The notes under the pieces: generated by a model
What the model was told of the DNA's origin: nothing
Databases searched by the model: none
Seen by the model: the letters and a program-made list of their open reading frames with translations, nothing else
Source: Panorpa germanica
Lineage: Eukaryota > Arthropoda > Insecta > Mecoptera > Panorpidae
DNA length: 64,000 nt
Assembly (NCBI GenBank): GCA_963678705.1
Contig: OY783205.1
Coordinates: 15,190,001 to 15,254,000, forward strand
Direction of reading: 5' to 3'
Translations under genes and position numbers: made by a program
Shown here: piece after piece, positions 38,960 to 50,433 of the stretch
How the letters are laid out: every line of letters begins with the position of its first letter
Numbering within the stretch: position 1 is the first letter of the stretch

Positions 38960-39151
38960 GAAATGTAAATACACAGTTTACATCGAGTCTTCTTGGTGAG
39001 CGCACGTATTTACAATAAACAAAACAATAAAATAAATAGTGATCTTTTTTTTTTTTTTTTTTTTTTGCAAATTATAATTTATATTATTATTAAGTGTTAT
39101 TAATAAGAAGTGAAGTAACTTCTATTTAATTATCACTGGTTAATTAACAAT

Positions 39152-40577
39152 ATGGATATGGAGGTTGAACCTCCCAATAAAAATCCGAACAATAAAAACA
39201 ACTCTGTGACTAACAAATCTTTTCCTACAGATAAAACATCCACATATAACAGAAAACTTAAATAACAATAGTGACAATGTTAAAAAAATATTTAATAATT
39301 TATACAACACAGAAACAAAATATGACTCGTATAAAGTAATGATAGTTAAAAATAATAGTGATGGAAATACATTTTTTAGTTCTCTTAAATTAGCAGAAAT
39401 AATTTGTAAAATTAGCAATAAATCTAATATAATAGAAATTAAAAAAGTGGGAAGAAATAGAGTAATCGTTCAATGTGCTAATGCAGTATTAGCTAACGAA
39501 ATTACCAAATCAACATTGCTGAAAAACAATGGGTATGAAGCGTTTATCCCATTTTACTGGTGCACAAAAGTTGCTATTATAAAAGGTGTTGATATTGAAT
39601 ATTCGGAAGATACAATTTTAAATAATATAGAGTGTCCACCTTTTAAAGTAACGAGAGTGCAAAGGTTAAATCGAAAACTAAGAGTTGACGGAGCTATAAA
39701 ATATGAACCCAGTACAACAGTGAAATTATTCTTTGAAGGACTTGCTATTCCTGCTTATGTTTACATGTGGAGAGTGAGACGAGCATGTGAACCATTTGTA
39801 CAACAGACGATACAATGCTATAATTGTTTTAAATTTGGACATGCAGCCACAAAATGTAGAGCAAAAGTAGCAAAATGTAAATTCTGCGGAAGTGAAGATC
39901 ATTTACGTACTGCATGCACATCTCCTAATCCGACATGCATAAATTGTAAACTTAACCACGAGGCTACAGACAATGAATGTCCTGAAAAAAAAAGACAAAT
40001 CAAGATAAAAGATCTCATGGCCCAACACAATCTCAGTTTTTATGAAGCAAAATTAGAATTAACAGAAAAAAATACAGACTATTTATACTCAGTAAGAACT
40101 CAAAACTCTTTTGAAGCTCTAAACTACAATGAGACTTTTCCAAATATCACTAATAAATACAATAGTATCAACATAATTCCAACATACAAACCAAACCCTT
40201 TAACCAGAAGAACCAATACCAGAGTGAATAAATCAAATACAGGTAACTCATTACAAAGATCTTACAGTCAACCACAACCTACGACATCCACTAAAGAACC
40301 ACTTCCAAAAAGAAGAAGAGAAGAAAAGAAACCTAACAATGAAGAAAGTGACACATTCCTTAAGAAAACTAATCAAGAAAAAAACAGAAAGCAAATCAAC
40401 CAAGAGAAACCTGATATTACAATGGAAAATTATGATAATGATACCTGCTATAAATCAATATATAATAAAAATAATGATGACAAAATTAAAGATACAAACA
40501 AAGACCCTAATATTACATCCCAATCTCTTAGAAGCTACAAGAAACAAATATCTAGTGTACAATGGCCAAACTCGTAA
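39152..40577 (+). CDS. LINE ORF1, gag-like protein with three CCHC knuckles (one N-terminal frameshift)
   Basis: The open part runs from the ATG at 39339 for 412 codons. Homologous-looking sequence extends upstream in the same frame to about 39211 (FNNLYNTETKYDSYK), while the natural start MDMEVEPPNKNP at 39152 is in another frame, so one indel lies at about 39211-39265. Domains: an RNA-binding fold at about residues 1-130, then CYNCFKFGHAATKC, CKFCGSEDHLRTAC and CINCKLNHEATDNEC, then a basic and polar tail. It should coat the element's RNA. The frameshift may disable it unless the internal ATG suffices. Confidence 0.85.
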
Positions 40578-40774
40578 GAAAACATCAATATATAAATTAA
40601 GTTTATTTTTTAATAAAAACTCTATTTACATCACTAAACCAAATCGGTTTATAAATTTACTAAAATATTAAATCAACAACAATTATATAAACATAAAGAA
40701 AAAATAAAATATATAAATATATCGAAAAACAAGACATCAGATATAAAAATTAATCATTAATTAAAACAGTTAAA

Positions 40775-43700
40775 ATGATAAATTTTATTCAATGGAATTG
40801 CAGAGGAGTCAGATATATTAAAGAGGAACTACAACATATGTTACAGAAGCATAACATACATATATGCATACTATCAGAAACGTTTTTAACAAAAAATCTC
40901 AATTTCAACATCAAAGGTTATTTTATTGAAAGAGAAGATAGGATACAGAATACAAACTATAATCCCCACGGGGGTGTTGCTATCTTGATTCATAAATCTA
41001 TAAAATATAAACGAGTAATGCTAAATAACCCATTTAATTCGGTCGAAATAGCTGGAATAATTTTAACACATAACGAAACTGATGTAATATGTATTTTATC
41101 AATCTATGCTAAACCGAATCATAAACTATCTAATTCTAATTGGTCACAGATAAAACAACAAATAGATGTTCCTGTTATACTTGCTGGAGATTTTAACGCG
41201 ACTAATCTTGCTTGGGATATAAATTGTCCAGGTAGTCAGTATGAAGGTAACGAATTATTAGATTTCATAGAAAACGAAAATCTAAATATTATCAACGAGG
41301 ATAAACCAACTAGAGTAAGCAATCTCAGTACAAGGGACAGTATATTGGATCTCACATTGGTATCAATGACGTTAACACAACAAATTACTTCGTGGCAAGT
41401 TCTTGCAGATAGCTTAGGTAGTGATCACTACCCAATTTTTTTCTGTTTGAATGACTATAATAAAGACCGTTACCGTACATCTGAATATTTAACGAGGAGA
41501 AATTTCCGAAAAGCAGATTGGGAGAAATATAGCCTTGAAATAGAAAGCAGAATTTCAAACCTTAGCACAAATGGAATCACAAGTAATCCCCAAGATGTTG
41601 AAAACAAATACAACCAATTTAGAGATGTTATTAATAATTCGGCAGACATACATATCCCATATACCAGATTGTATAATATAACTCCTAATAAAATAAAACC
41701 GTCTTGGTGGGACACAGAGTGCAATAAAATGATAGCTCAAAGAAAATTAGCACTAACTATTTTTAATAAAAACATGACAATGGCGAATTATTTAAATTAT
41801 AAAAAACATCAAGCTAAAACCAGACGATATTTTAGAGCCAGAAAAAAAATAGAATGGCAAAATTTCTGCGAGAATTTAAACCCAAACACAACAACCAACA
41901 TTGTCTGGAATAATATAAGAAAAATTAACAATAAAAGCTATAGTACTAAAAGGATAAGTGATAATGAAAATTTAATAGAAGAATTCATTAAAAAAAAATT
42001 TCCACAGAACAACAATTTAAATATTACTACCACCACCATCGTAAAAGATAATTTTCTAGATAATAACATAAATAAAAATGAAGTAAATTTCGCGTTAAAT
42101 CATAATAAAAACAGTAGCACAGGATTTGATAGAATAAATTACAAAATGATACAAAACTTACCTGACAATGCAATAAATCATCTTACACAAATATATAATC
42201 TGTCATTAAACACTGCTGATATACCATTAGACTGGAAAAAACATATCGTTGTTCCTATATTAAAAACAGGAAAAGATCCAAACAAAGAAGAATCATTCAG
42301 ACCAATTACTTTACTATCATGTATGGGCAAAACTATGGAATCCATCATCAAAAACAGACTGGAGTGGTATCTCGAACATCATAAAAGATTACCTGAGCTA
42401 CAATTTGCGTTTAGAAAAACAAGAAGTACGCAGCATAACTTAAACATATTAAATATCGATATTCAAAGAACATACAGTAAAAATCATTATATGATAGCTG
42501 CTTTCATTGACATTGAAGCTGCTTATGACAATGTTAATCTAAAAATATTAAAAGAAAAAGTAGAAAACATAGGTATATCTTCCAAAATATCCAACTGGAT
42601 TATAAACTACTTCCAAAATAGAGAAATAACAGTTAGATACAATAATAAGTTAACTGGTCCTATACTATGTAATCACGGAATTCCACAAGGCTCAATATTA
42701 TCTCCCTTATTATTCAACATATACACAGAAAAGTTAACAACATTATCAGATAACAACACAACAGTACTGATGTATGCAGATGACATGGTTATTTATAGTA
42801 TGGGCCATACACAAGATATAGCTCAAAACAGATTACAATCGAAATTAAGAAAACTAGATATTTTATTAAAGGAAATCAAATTAAATATATCGTCAGAAAA
42901 AAGTAAAATAGTTATATTTACAAGGCATAGAATAAACTGCAGTCCAAAAATAACCATCAGAAATAAAAATATAACTGTTAGTTCAAATACCAAATTTCTG
43001 GGTATATTCTTTGATACGAAAAGCACTTGGGCGAAAGAAATTGCACATATTATTAACAAATGTCAAAAAGGCTTAAATTTGATGCGATGTATAGCAGGAT
43101 ACAAATGGGGCGCACACCCAACAACCTTAATAAAAATATATAAAGCTATTGTTAGACCGCATATTGACTATTCTAGTACTATGATCTGCACCGCAAATAA
43201 CTCAAGATTAAAAAAAATTGAAATTATACAAAACAAATGTTTAAGAATAATATTAGGTGCAATGGTTTCAACACCAATCCAAATCCTCAACTATCAAACT
43301 AATATTCCTCCGGTAAATATCAGAATACAACAAATATCAGACAGTTTCTTTTGTAAAAACAGACATAACTCATGTGGCCCCTTAAATACAAGATTATCTA
43401 AACTATATGTTCTTTATAATAAACCATATTGGACAACTCATAAAAAACCGGCACTTTTAACTAGTTTTGATAGATATAATAACTTGAACTTAGAGGTACA
43501 CAACATTATACCTTTTTTCAAATTTCCATTAGAAATAAGCATGACAACAATACATACAGAAATAAATTTGTTCAAGAAGAATGACAGTAAGGAAATAACT
43601 TATCAAAAATATATGGAATATATAACAAAAGATGATATAAACTGGAGTATATGGTTTACCGATGGTTCATTCGAAAAAAACTCTAAAACTGGAGGAATTG

Positions 43701-44503
43701 GCATTTTCAATTATAATACAGATCAACAGTACAAATACAAACTTAACAACATCACAAATTCTTATAATACAGAAATAACAGCAATTATGAAATTACTAGA
43801 AATAATACAAAAAACTGACAATAAAAATATATTAATCTTCACAGATTCTCGTAGTGTTTGTGTATCTTTAAATAACAATAAATTCAAAAACAATAATAAT
43901 AACAAAATATGTTCAATTAAAGAATATCTTTTAAAAATGGAAAAAAATGATATCAATGTTAAACTTATTTGGATTCCTGGACATGTAGGCATAAAAGGAA
44001 ACGAAATGGCTGACAAACTGGCCAAAGAAGCTTGTGTAGATGGGGAAATAATCGAAATAAATTGGTCAATAAATGATTCCAAACAAATAATTAAAGAAAA
44101 TTGTATGGCAGAATGGCAGAATATATATAATGAGAAAAGTCAAAGTACTGGAAAATTTTTTTTTGCAGCGAATCAAAAAATTCCAACAACCACATGGTTT
44201 AATAAAAATCATTCACGGAGATATATTTCAACAAATTGTCGAATGAAATCTGGGCATTCTAGATGTCCAGCTCATCTATACAAAATAAATATAAAAGACA
44301 CACCAAATTGTAGATGTGGAGAAGAAGCGTCTTTGGACCATCTAATTCTAGGGTGTCATCTTTTAACATCAAAAATTGATAGACTTTTAAATGATTTATG
44401 TAATGTAACACAGTTCCCAGTCAATATGTCCTGTTTAATGACAAGTGAAGCAACGGCGGAAATATTAACAAACTTTGTGATAGAAAATAATATAGAAGTG
44501 TAA
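40775..44503 (+). CDS. LINE ORF2: AP endonuclease, reverse transcriptase, RNase H
   Basis: 1242 codons, unbroken. Endonuclease: IQWNCRG at the N-terminus, ILSETFL, GGVAILIH, LAGDFNA and SDHYPIF with D217 and H218. RT: VVPILKTGKDP, FRPITLL, FIDIEAAYDNV, GIPQGSILSPLLFN and the catalytic YADD at residues 667-670. RNase H: WFTDGSFEKNS (D963), FTDSRSVCVSL and WIPGHVGIKGNEMADKLAKEA, with the D-E-D-H/D set visible. The C-terminus has a CRC...H...C zinc motif (CRCGEEASLDHLILGC). It nicks the target and copies the element's RNA from the free 3' end. It begins 197 nt after ORF1. All catalytic motifs are present, so activity is possible. Confidence 0.95.
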   Translation: MINFIQWNCRGVRYIKEELQHMLQKHNIHICILSETFLTKNLNFNIKGYFIEREDRIQNTNYNPHGGVAILIHKSIKYKRVMLNNPFNSVEIAGIILTHNETDVICILSIYAKPNHKLSNSNWSQIKQQIDVPVILAGDFNATNLAWDINCPGSQYEGNELLDFIENENLNIINEDKPTRVSNLSTRDSILDLTLVSMTLTQQITSWQVLADSLGSDHYPIFFCLNDYNKDRYRTSEYLTRRNFRKADWEKYSLEIESRISNLSTNGITSNPQDVENKYNQFRDVINNSADIHIPYTRLYNITPNKIKPSWWDTECNKMIAQRKLALTIFNKNMTMANYLNYKKHQAKTRRYFRARKKIEWQNFCENLNPNTTTNIVWNNIRKINNKSYSTKRISDNENLIEEFIKKKFPQNNNLNITTTTIVKDNFLDNNINKNEVNFALNHNKNSSTGFDRINYKMIQNLPDNAINHLTQIYNLSLNTADIPLDWKKHIVVPILKTGKDPNKEESFRPITLLSCMGKTMESIIKNRLEWYLEHHKRLPELQFAFRKTRSTQHNLNILNIDIQRTYSKNHYMIAAFIDIEAAYDNVNLKILKEKVENIGISSKISNWIINYFQNREITVRYNNKLTGPILCNHGIPQGSILSPLLFNIYTEKLTTLSDNNTTVLMYADDMVIYSMGHTQDIAQNRLQSKLRKLDILLKEIKLNISSEKSKIVIFTRHRINCSPKITIRNKNITVSSNTKFLGIFFDTKSTWAKEIAHIINKCQKGLNLMRCIAGYKWGAHPTTLIKIYKAIVRPHIDYSSTMICTANNSRLKKIEIIQNKCLRIILGAMVSTPIQILNYQTNIPPVNIRIQQISDSFFCKNRHNSCGPLNTRLSKLYVLYNKPYWTTHKKPALLTSFDRYNNLNLEVHNIIPFFKFPLEISMTTIHTEINLFKKNDSKEITYQKYMEYITKDDINWSIWFTDGSFEKNSKTGGIGIFNYNTDQQYKYKLNNITNSYNTEITAIMKLLEIIQKTDNKNILIFTDSRSVCVSLNNNKFKNNNNNKICSIKEYLLKMEKNDINVKLIWIPGHVGIKGNEMADKLAKEACVDGEIIEINWSINDSKQIIKENCMAEWQNIYNEKSQSTGKFFFAANQKIPTTTWFNKNHSRRYISTNCRMKSGHSRCPAHLYKINIKDTPNCRCGEEASLDHLILGCHLLTSKIDRLLNDLCNVTQFPVNMSCLMTSEATAEILTNFVIENNIEV

Positions 44504-44830
44504 TTTAAGTTAAAATATTTTATTTAGTATGTATTTAATTTTAAGTTTAATTTTTTAAAAGAATCAATTTGTTTTGTATTTATTAGAACAATTATAATTT
44601 ATATGTAAATTTTTATATAATTTTACAAATAAAAGCAATGGCAAGAAGGCTGAATAAGCCAAAGCCTAAATAAATAAAAAAAAAAAAAAAAAAGAAATGT
44701 AAATATGCAAAATGTTAATAAAACGAATAAAGAAGGGCAAAAACTCTACCTAAACGGTAGATAATGTTAATTTTGAAATGATTCAACAATAACAAAAGAA
44801 TTCCTTTGGCGGTATTCTAAATAAAAACAA

Positions 44831-46109
44831 CGATGACATCGGACTTGAATGACACTGGCATGAATGGAAACACGATTCTGGCTAATGAATTAAAAAATTA
44901 CTATGGAATTTATGACGGCTAACCAGCGAATGTTCAAATTACATAGATGAAGGAAATCCCTTCAAAAGAAAAGATAAGATTGCAAAATCACCAACCATAT
45001 CTCAAGTTTCGGTAATCAGCTAGAGCATTCGATTAACTTTGAGAACAAAGAACTCAGAGCTAAGCTGTGCGATGTTGAGCTGTTATGCAAACAAATGAGA
45101 GATGAAATAACGGCTCTGAAGTCAGAAAATAAAAAACTGAAGAAAGCTAACAACAACATCCCCCGGGTAAAAAGGAGCAGTAATACCGCAAATTGAGTCG
45201 AAAATATCCAGTAATTTCGACAGATTCAGTAAACAGACTGAATCTTGAAAAAGTAAAGGCCCATCAGAAAACCCATCACCTGAAGTCACGCAACCAAAAT
45301 CTGGCAGAAATAATATACAGGAAAAAGACTCTGAACAAAGCACGAAAGAACATCAACCCCCCACCAATAAATATAACCGGTGTCAAGGATTATTCATCAA
45401 TATAATCGCTGCAAAAAGCGTTTCGGGAAAAGAATACAAAGTAACCCCACTAAACAACGATGTGTGGAAACTAAACGTACAAGACACTGACACTTATAAA
45501 GCATTGTCGCTAAAACTAAATCAAGGGAAATGTCAGTGGTATACGTATGAAAATAAAAATGAGAGACCACATAGAGTTAAGGCGAGAAGACTGCATAAAA
45601 CATGTGCAAAAGAAGACATTCTGGAAGACCTAGAAAGAAGAGGAGTCAGAATACTCGATGCTGTCAACATTCCATGGAAAGATAAGCACATAAATGTACA
45701 AGGTGAAAACAGTGCTATCACGCGTAGGCTACCTCTATTCATGCTCACTTTTGATAATAAAGAAAATGTGGAAAAAATATTTCAAATCAAGACAATTCTC
45801 AAAATGGTTGGTAAAGTTGGACCGATGACAATTAATACCAGCGTGACACCGCAATGCAAACGATACCAAGGCTACAATCTAACACAAGCCTACTGTAAAA
45901 AAGAGCCAATTTGTGTGAAATTTGCGGAAAAACATCTAACCAAAGATTGCAAATTAGGCAGACAAGGTACTCTAAAATACAAAGGACAACATCCTGCAAG
46001 TTATAGACATTGTGAAATAGCCAGAGAGCTACAGAAAAGACGTAACATGCTCACAAGACCACAAAATAAAAAAACTGAACAAGTGAGAAGTGTCGCTATA
46101 GGAAGATAG
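44831..46109 (+). pseudogene. Jockey-like LINE ORF1 (gag), broken
   Basis: Starts MTSDLNDTGMNGNTILANEL and meets stops and frameshifts. The best part (45462-46109) reads WYTYENKNERPHRVKARRLH, DILEDLERRGVRILDAVNIP and LPLFMLTFDNKENVEKIFQI, followed by a knuckle region where several Cys are lost (QCKRYQGYNLTQAYC) and GQHPASYRHCEIARELQKRRN. PPPINITGVKDYSSI, typical of jockey gag, precedes it in another frame. Confidence 0.85.
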
Positions 46110-46463
46110 AGAACAACACCAACATTATCAGGCAGTGGCGGCATTAGCCAGTGTGAGGCCCCGGGCGGCAGATATTTGCGAGGCCCCGGTCGGCAGATAT
46201 TTGCGAGGCACCGGGCAGCAGAACTTTGCGAGGCCCTTGTTCTTTGTGTAATTTAAGTAAATTGAAAGTATTTTTGATGATGCAATATTGACGAGAAAAG
46301 CATAAGTTATAAATAAATAAATGTAGAGTTATAAAAGTTAACAAACACAAAGAAGACAAATATTAATAATGATAAACTAAGGTACATGAGTGTCTTAAAA
46401 GATATACACAGTGATTCAAGTGGGTTTTTTAATGCACGAGGCGCGAGATTCAAATTCATATAT
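46110..46463. other. Repeat-derived stretch with GGCCCC motifs
   Basis: Contains three copies of a short direct repeat around gcgaggccccgg/cggcagatattt (46160-46230). It separates jockey ORF1 from ORF2 and is probably the start of inserted DNA. Confidence 0.45.
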
Positions 46464-46640
46464 CCTATATTATAATGTTCCAAGTAAAAGTTTATATGTT
46501 TATATGTTTACGCGATTCGTATAGTGGCTCAATATCTGTTCCATGCATCTTTTTGAAAATTTTGTAGAGAAAAAAATTGTAAGACTTGGCACTCTCGAAT
46601 TTTTCCCTGAATTTTCTGGAAACCCGTAATTTTGGGCAAA
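46464..46640 (+). mobile_element. Truncated Helitron-like copy
   Basis: Begins tattataatgttccaag and follows the 24.8-32.3 kb family through gtagagaaaaaaattgtaag and gaatttttccctgaatttt, then stops without the hairpin end. Confidence 0.6.
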
Positions 46641-46789
46641 CTAAATAAAATTTATATATATAGTAATATTTCTTCCGCCTTCAATTAATTGTTACATTTG
46701 TAAATATTGTCAGAAAATAAGAGCAATATACATGATTTTCTTGTACAGTAAATTTTGCTGTAAGTAATGTTGTCGCTCTGTCAGGCGCA

Positions 46790-47375
46790 ATGATGTCATG
46801 TCATGAAGTTATGTTAAGTTATTCATGCACATTTTTTTCTAATTTCTTTTTCATTCTTTGAAATATTTTGATACAGTTATGTTCCATATTGTTCTTTATG
46901 CTCTAAAATAAAAAACTGCAACATTAGATTACATTTTAAATACCTACGCGATTTTGGTTTTAATGCGACTACTTTTATTTTCATAGACATTTAAAAAAAA
47001 AAATTATTTTCATAAAATTTTTTGATGCAGTTATGTTCCTTAAGTTCTAAAATAAGAAACTGCTTCATTACATTTTAAATATCTACACGATTCTGGCTTT
47101 TATGCGACCTTTTTACTTTCATGGACATTTTAAAAAGAAGATTAAAATCCATTTTCTTGAAAATTGTTGATGCAGTTATGTTTCTCATGCTTTAAAATAA
47201 AAAACTGCATCATTAGATTTTAAATATTGAGGCGATTTTGGCTTTTATGCGACCTTCATATTTTCATGTACAATTATTTTCTAAATTTTTTTTTGATTCT
47301 TTGAAATAATTTGATGCAGTTATGGTACTTATGCTCTAAAATAAAAAAAACTGCTTCATTTCATTTTAAATATCC
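46790..47375 (+). repeat. Tandem repeat, period about 145-154 bp, nearly four units
   Basis: The landmark gatgcagttatg recurs at 46870 (as gatacagttatg), 47024, 47169 and 47313. Each is followed by ctctaaaataaaaaactgc, cattttaaatat, gcgattttggcttttatgcgac and tttcatggacat with changes. It lies between the two jockey ORF remnants. Confidence 0.85.
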
Positions 47376-47386
47376 AGATTTGCAGC

Positions 47387-48870
47387 ATGAAATGCAAACG
47401 GACTCCAGCTAATATTCAAGAAATAGAACTATTCCTGACAAATGAGAAGATAGACATCTGTCTCATAACAGAAATGCACTTGACAAATCAGCCATTCTGG
47501 ATGCACTATAAATTATACTGTGCACCCTTCCAATAAAGCTGGAAGAGGCTCCGCTGTTGTAATCAAGGAATCAATCAAATATTATGAAAACTAATGCTAT
47601 AAACTTGACTCAATGCAAGTTTTATATCTCAGCAACCTATTGCTCCCTACGATACGTACTACAAATGCACGACTACTTAGAACTGTTTAAATCTCTTGGA
47701 ACAACCTTTGTCATTAGTGGAGATTACAACGCGAAACATATCCATTGGGGTCAAGACACATTACCCATAAAGGTAGAATACTTTATAACGCAGGTTTGGA
47801 GGCTAGATGTAAGTTGTGTTCTACAAGGAAAAACTCATACTGGCTTACTGATCCTAATAAAACACCAGATCTTATCGACTTCTTCATCACCAAAGGTCTA
47901 TCTTATAGCTCCATAAAAACTAAAGGCAGTTGTGACCTCAGCTCAGACCACACACCTGTTACCTTGACATTAAGAGAAAACTTAATACAGAAGGCAGTAC
48001 CACCCAGGCTAACCGGTTTCAATACAAATTGAGAAGGATTCAGGAAGTTTCTGAAAATCTTATAGAATTAAAAGATTCTCTGTGGAAAGCAACAAAAGGT
48101 TGTTAGTGGAAACTTAAATGAGTGGGTGAGGAGTGATAGTGAATAGAAAAGTTATTTGCACAGCACCTGGAGCAAAAAATTTAAACTCTTTTCTAGACAA
48201 TCGGCCGATGAAGACATAAGGTTACAAAAGAGGAATGATAATGTCGAAATCGATTGAGTTACGCTCTCAGAACTCAAAAGGGAAATTAAATGTTACTTGA
48301 GTAACAAAAAAGCACCTCATTACTGGAGAGGTACTTAAAGAATTATCTAAAAAGGGCTTGTAAAACTGCTGCATATCGTAAACGGTTCCCTTCCACTGAA
48401 ATATGTCCCGAGGTATTGAAGAGTGGCTGAAGTAATCATGATCCTGAAACCGGGTAAGGATCCAAATGACAAAATATCTTACCGGCCTATATCATTGCTG
48501 CCAATAATACCCAAAGTCTTTAAAAAACCATTGCTAAAGCGCCTGAAGCGTATAATAAAAGAGAAAGACATAATCTCAAACCACTAATTGGCTTTAAAGA
48601 CAATCACTCAACTATATACCAGGTGCAAAGGATAGTTGATATAATTGAAGATACCTTAGAAGGAAAGAAAGTATGTTCAAGCGTCTGCCCCGATGTGTCT
48701 CAAGCGTTTGACAAAGTATGGATAGAGAGACTGCAATTTAAATAACCACGAGATCTCCCGAAACAATTGTGTGAAATACTGAAGCTGTATACAAAAAGTG
48801 TAGGAAGTGTATAGTTTTGTGCGGTGCATATTCTGGTAATATACCCACCGACTATCAGGTTAATATAACC
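47387..48870 (+). pseudogene. Jockey-like LINE ORF2, broken and truncated
   Basis: Endonuclease start: IQEIELFLTNEKIDICLITE and HLTNQPF. Later: VISGDYNAKHIHWG in one frame, then SSDHTPVTLTL. RT parts: ILKPGKDPNDKISYRPISLL and PKVFKKPLLKRLKRIIKEK, then SGNIPTDYQVNIT. Many stops and frameshifts; the RT core with its catalytic motif is missing. It likely belongs to the same element as the gag remnant at 44831-46109. Confidence 0.82.
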
Positions 48871-49129
48871 GTAAAAAAAGTTATTTTTAGAAGTCACTTA
48901 AATTAAATAAAAAATTCCATTGGCTAGAACATTGCATATTTTATTAAACAATATAGCATCCATTGTTTTAGTGACCTTGGCATTCAATAACAAAAATTAT
49001 TGAATATAAATTACACTGAACATTGTTGATTGCAACAATATAATAATTGAAAGAAAAGAATACTGTGTGGCTCTCTTAGGGGCTTAAGGATGCTTGCCGA
49101 AGTGCATAGAAGTGGAGTTTTAAAAAAAT
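48871..49129. other. Junction between the jockey-like and R1-like LINEs
   Basis: AT-rich, no motif recognised; probably includes the 5' UTR of the following LINE. Confidence 0.4.
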
Positions 49130-50433
49130 ATGGCAAGTCGTCAAAATAATACAAAAACTGGAAATTTACATAAAGTACCAATAAATACTGACGCAACTAA
49201 AAGAATCATGCCTACTAGGGCAGCAGCAGGAAGGTTAGGTAATGAACCAAGTGCAAGCAGCGAGACCGAATCTAGTCCAGCAGAAAAGGCTCCTAATGAG
49301 CATAGAACCGCAACTGGGCATGATAATAATGAAAAAGAAGATACGGATGGCAAGAACGAGCATGAAAAAGAAATTTTAGAAATGATTGAATTAAAAACTA
49401 AAATATTTGAAGTAATAAGTGATCCTAAAAGTCAGATAATAACGGAAGTAAGGAATTTTCTGATTAGAAACATTGTGAAGCTTGAATCTAAAATGGATCT
49501 ATTAATTCATAAAAATATAAGTTTAAATAATCAAGTTATTAGCATGAAAAGTCAACATGAAGAACATGAAATTGGAAAATTTAGCTACGCAAATGTAGTA
49601 AAAGCTAATAAACAAATTAATGTTGAACAGAATAAGAGAGTGGCACCTGTCTTTGCAAATAGAGTGAAAGACGCAGAGCCGAAGGTTAATATTTTCGACC
49701 TAACGTATCAGAAGAGGGAAATAAACTAGGAACATGTCAAATGGTGAATGATAAGTTAGTGTCAATTATTAAACCAAAGTTAAAGGAGATAAAAGTTAGG
49801 AAAATAAGATTGGTAAGGGATAAGGGAGTTCTTTTGGAAGTTGACTCTGATAAGGACATAAATGAACTTAGACAATGTAAGGATATTGAGGTAGCAGGAA
49901 TTCAGGCAGAAAAACCCAAGTATGATGCAATTCGTTGGAAAATGAAAATTTTTGGAGTAGAAACAGAAATGGCAACAAATATTAAGAAAGCAATATATGA
50001 CAAGAATATACATGGAAATGGAATGGAGTATAGCGAGTTTAAAAAGAATGTTAATGTCATATATACGCAGCCAATACAAAATAATAAGGAAATAGTTAAT
50101 GTTATAATAAAAACAAATGCTGCTATCAGGAACTTGTTGCATTCTAAAGGAGGTAGATTGTATATAGGTTTAGCAAGTCTGCGGATCACAGACCACAACA
50201 CTGGCCACAACACATATGGCTATATTAGTAAGGTGTGTAGAGGAACTCAAATGTGTGGCCATTGCGGTGGAAATCACACATATAAAGATTGTGAAGGAAA
50301 GGATGCCCCCCCAACTTGTGGAATTTGTAAAAGTGAGAATAAACCTATGGAACATGGTGCGGGTACTGATAAATGTCCGGAGTATGAGAAAGCATTGTCT
50401 ATTTTAGCAGCTCGACTAAACAGGCAGCAATAA
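49130..50433 (+). pseudogene. R1-like LINE ORF1 (gag) with one frameshift
   Basis: First part 49130-49729 (199 codons): polar N-terminus, then a likely coiled coil (IELKTKIFEVISDPKSQIIT, LIRNIVKLESKMDLLIHKN). Second part 49741-50433 (230 codons) is in another frame: KVRKIRLVRDKGVLLEVDSD, then zinc knuckles CGHCGGNHTYKDC and CGICKSENKP...HGAGTDKC. The shift lies at about 49700-49740. Confidence 0.85.

Larger units (their letters stand above)
38972..44693 (+). mobile_element. Full-length non-LTR retrotransposon with intact ORF2
   Basis: Flanked by the 12-bp target duplication gaaatgtaaata (38960-38971 and 44694-44705). It holds a 5' UTR with a 22-T run (39045-39066), gag ORF1, ORF2 with endonuclease, RT and RNase H, and a 3' UTR ending in the hairpin ggctgaataagcc, taaataaat and poly(A). 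RNase H in ORF2 puts it near the I/Jockey groups. It looks young: perfect duplication, long A tail, ORF2 without breaks. It is inserted into an older LINE. Confidence 0.88.

Noticed and set aside
49780-50213. Minus-strand ORFs opposite the R1-like gag
   Set aside because: Hydrophobic antisense shadows of the coding strand.
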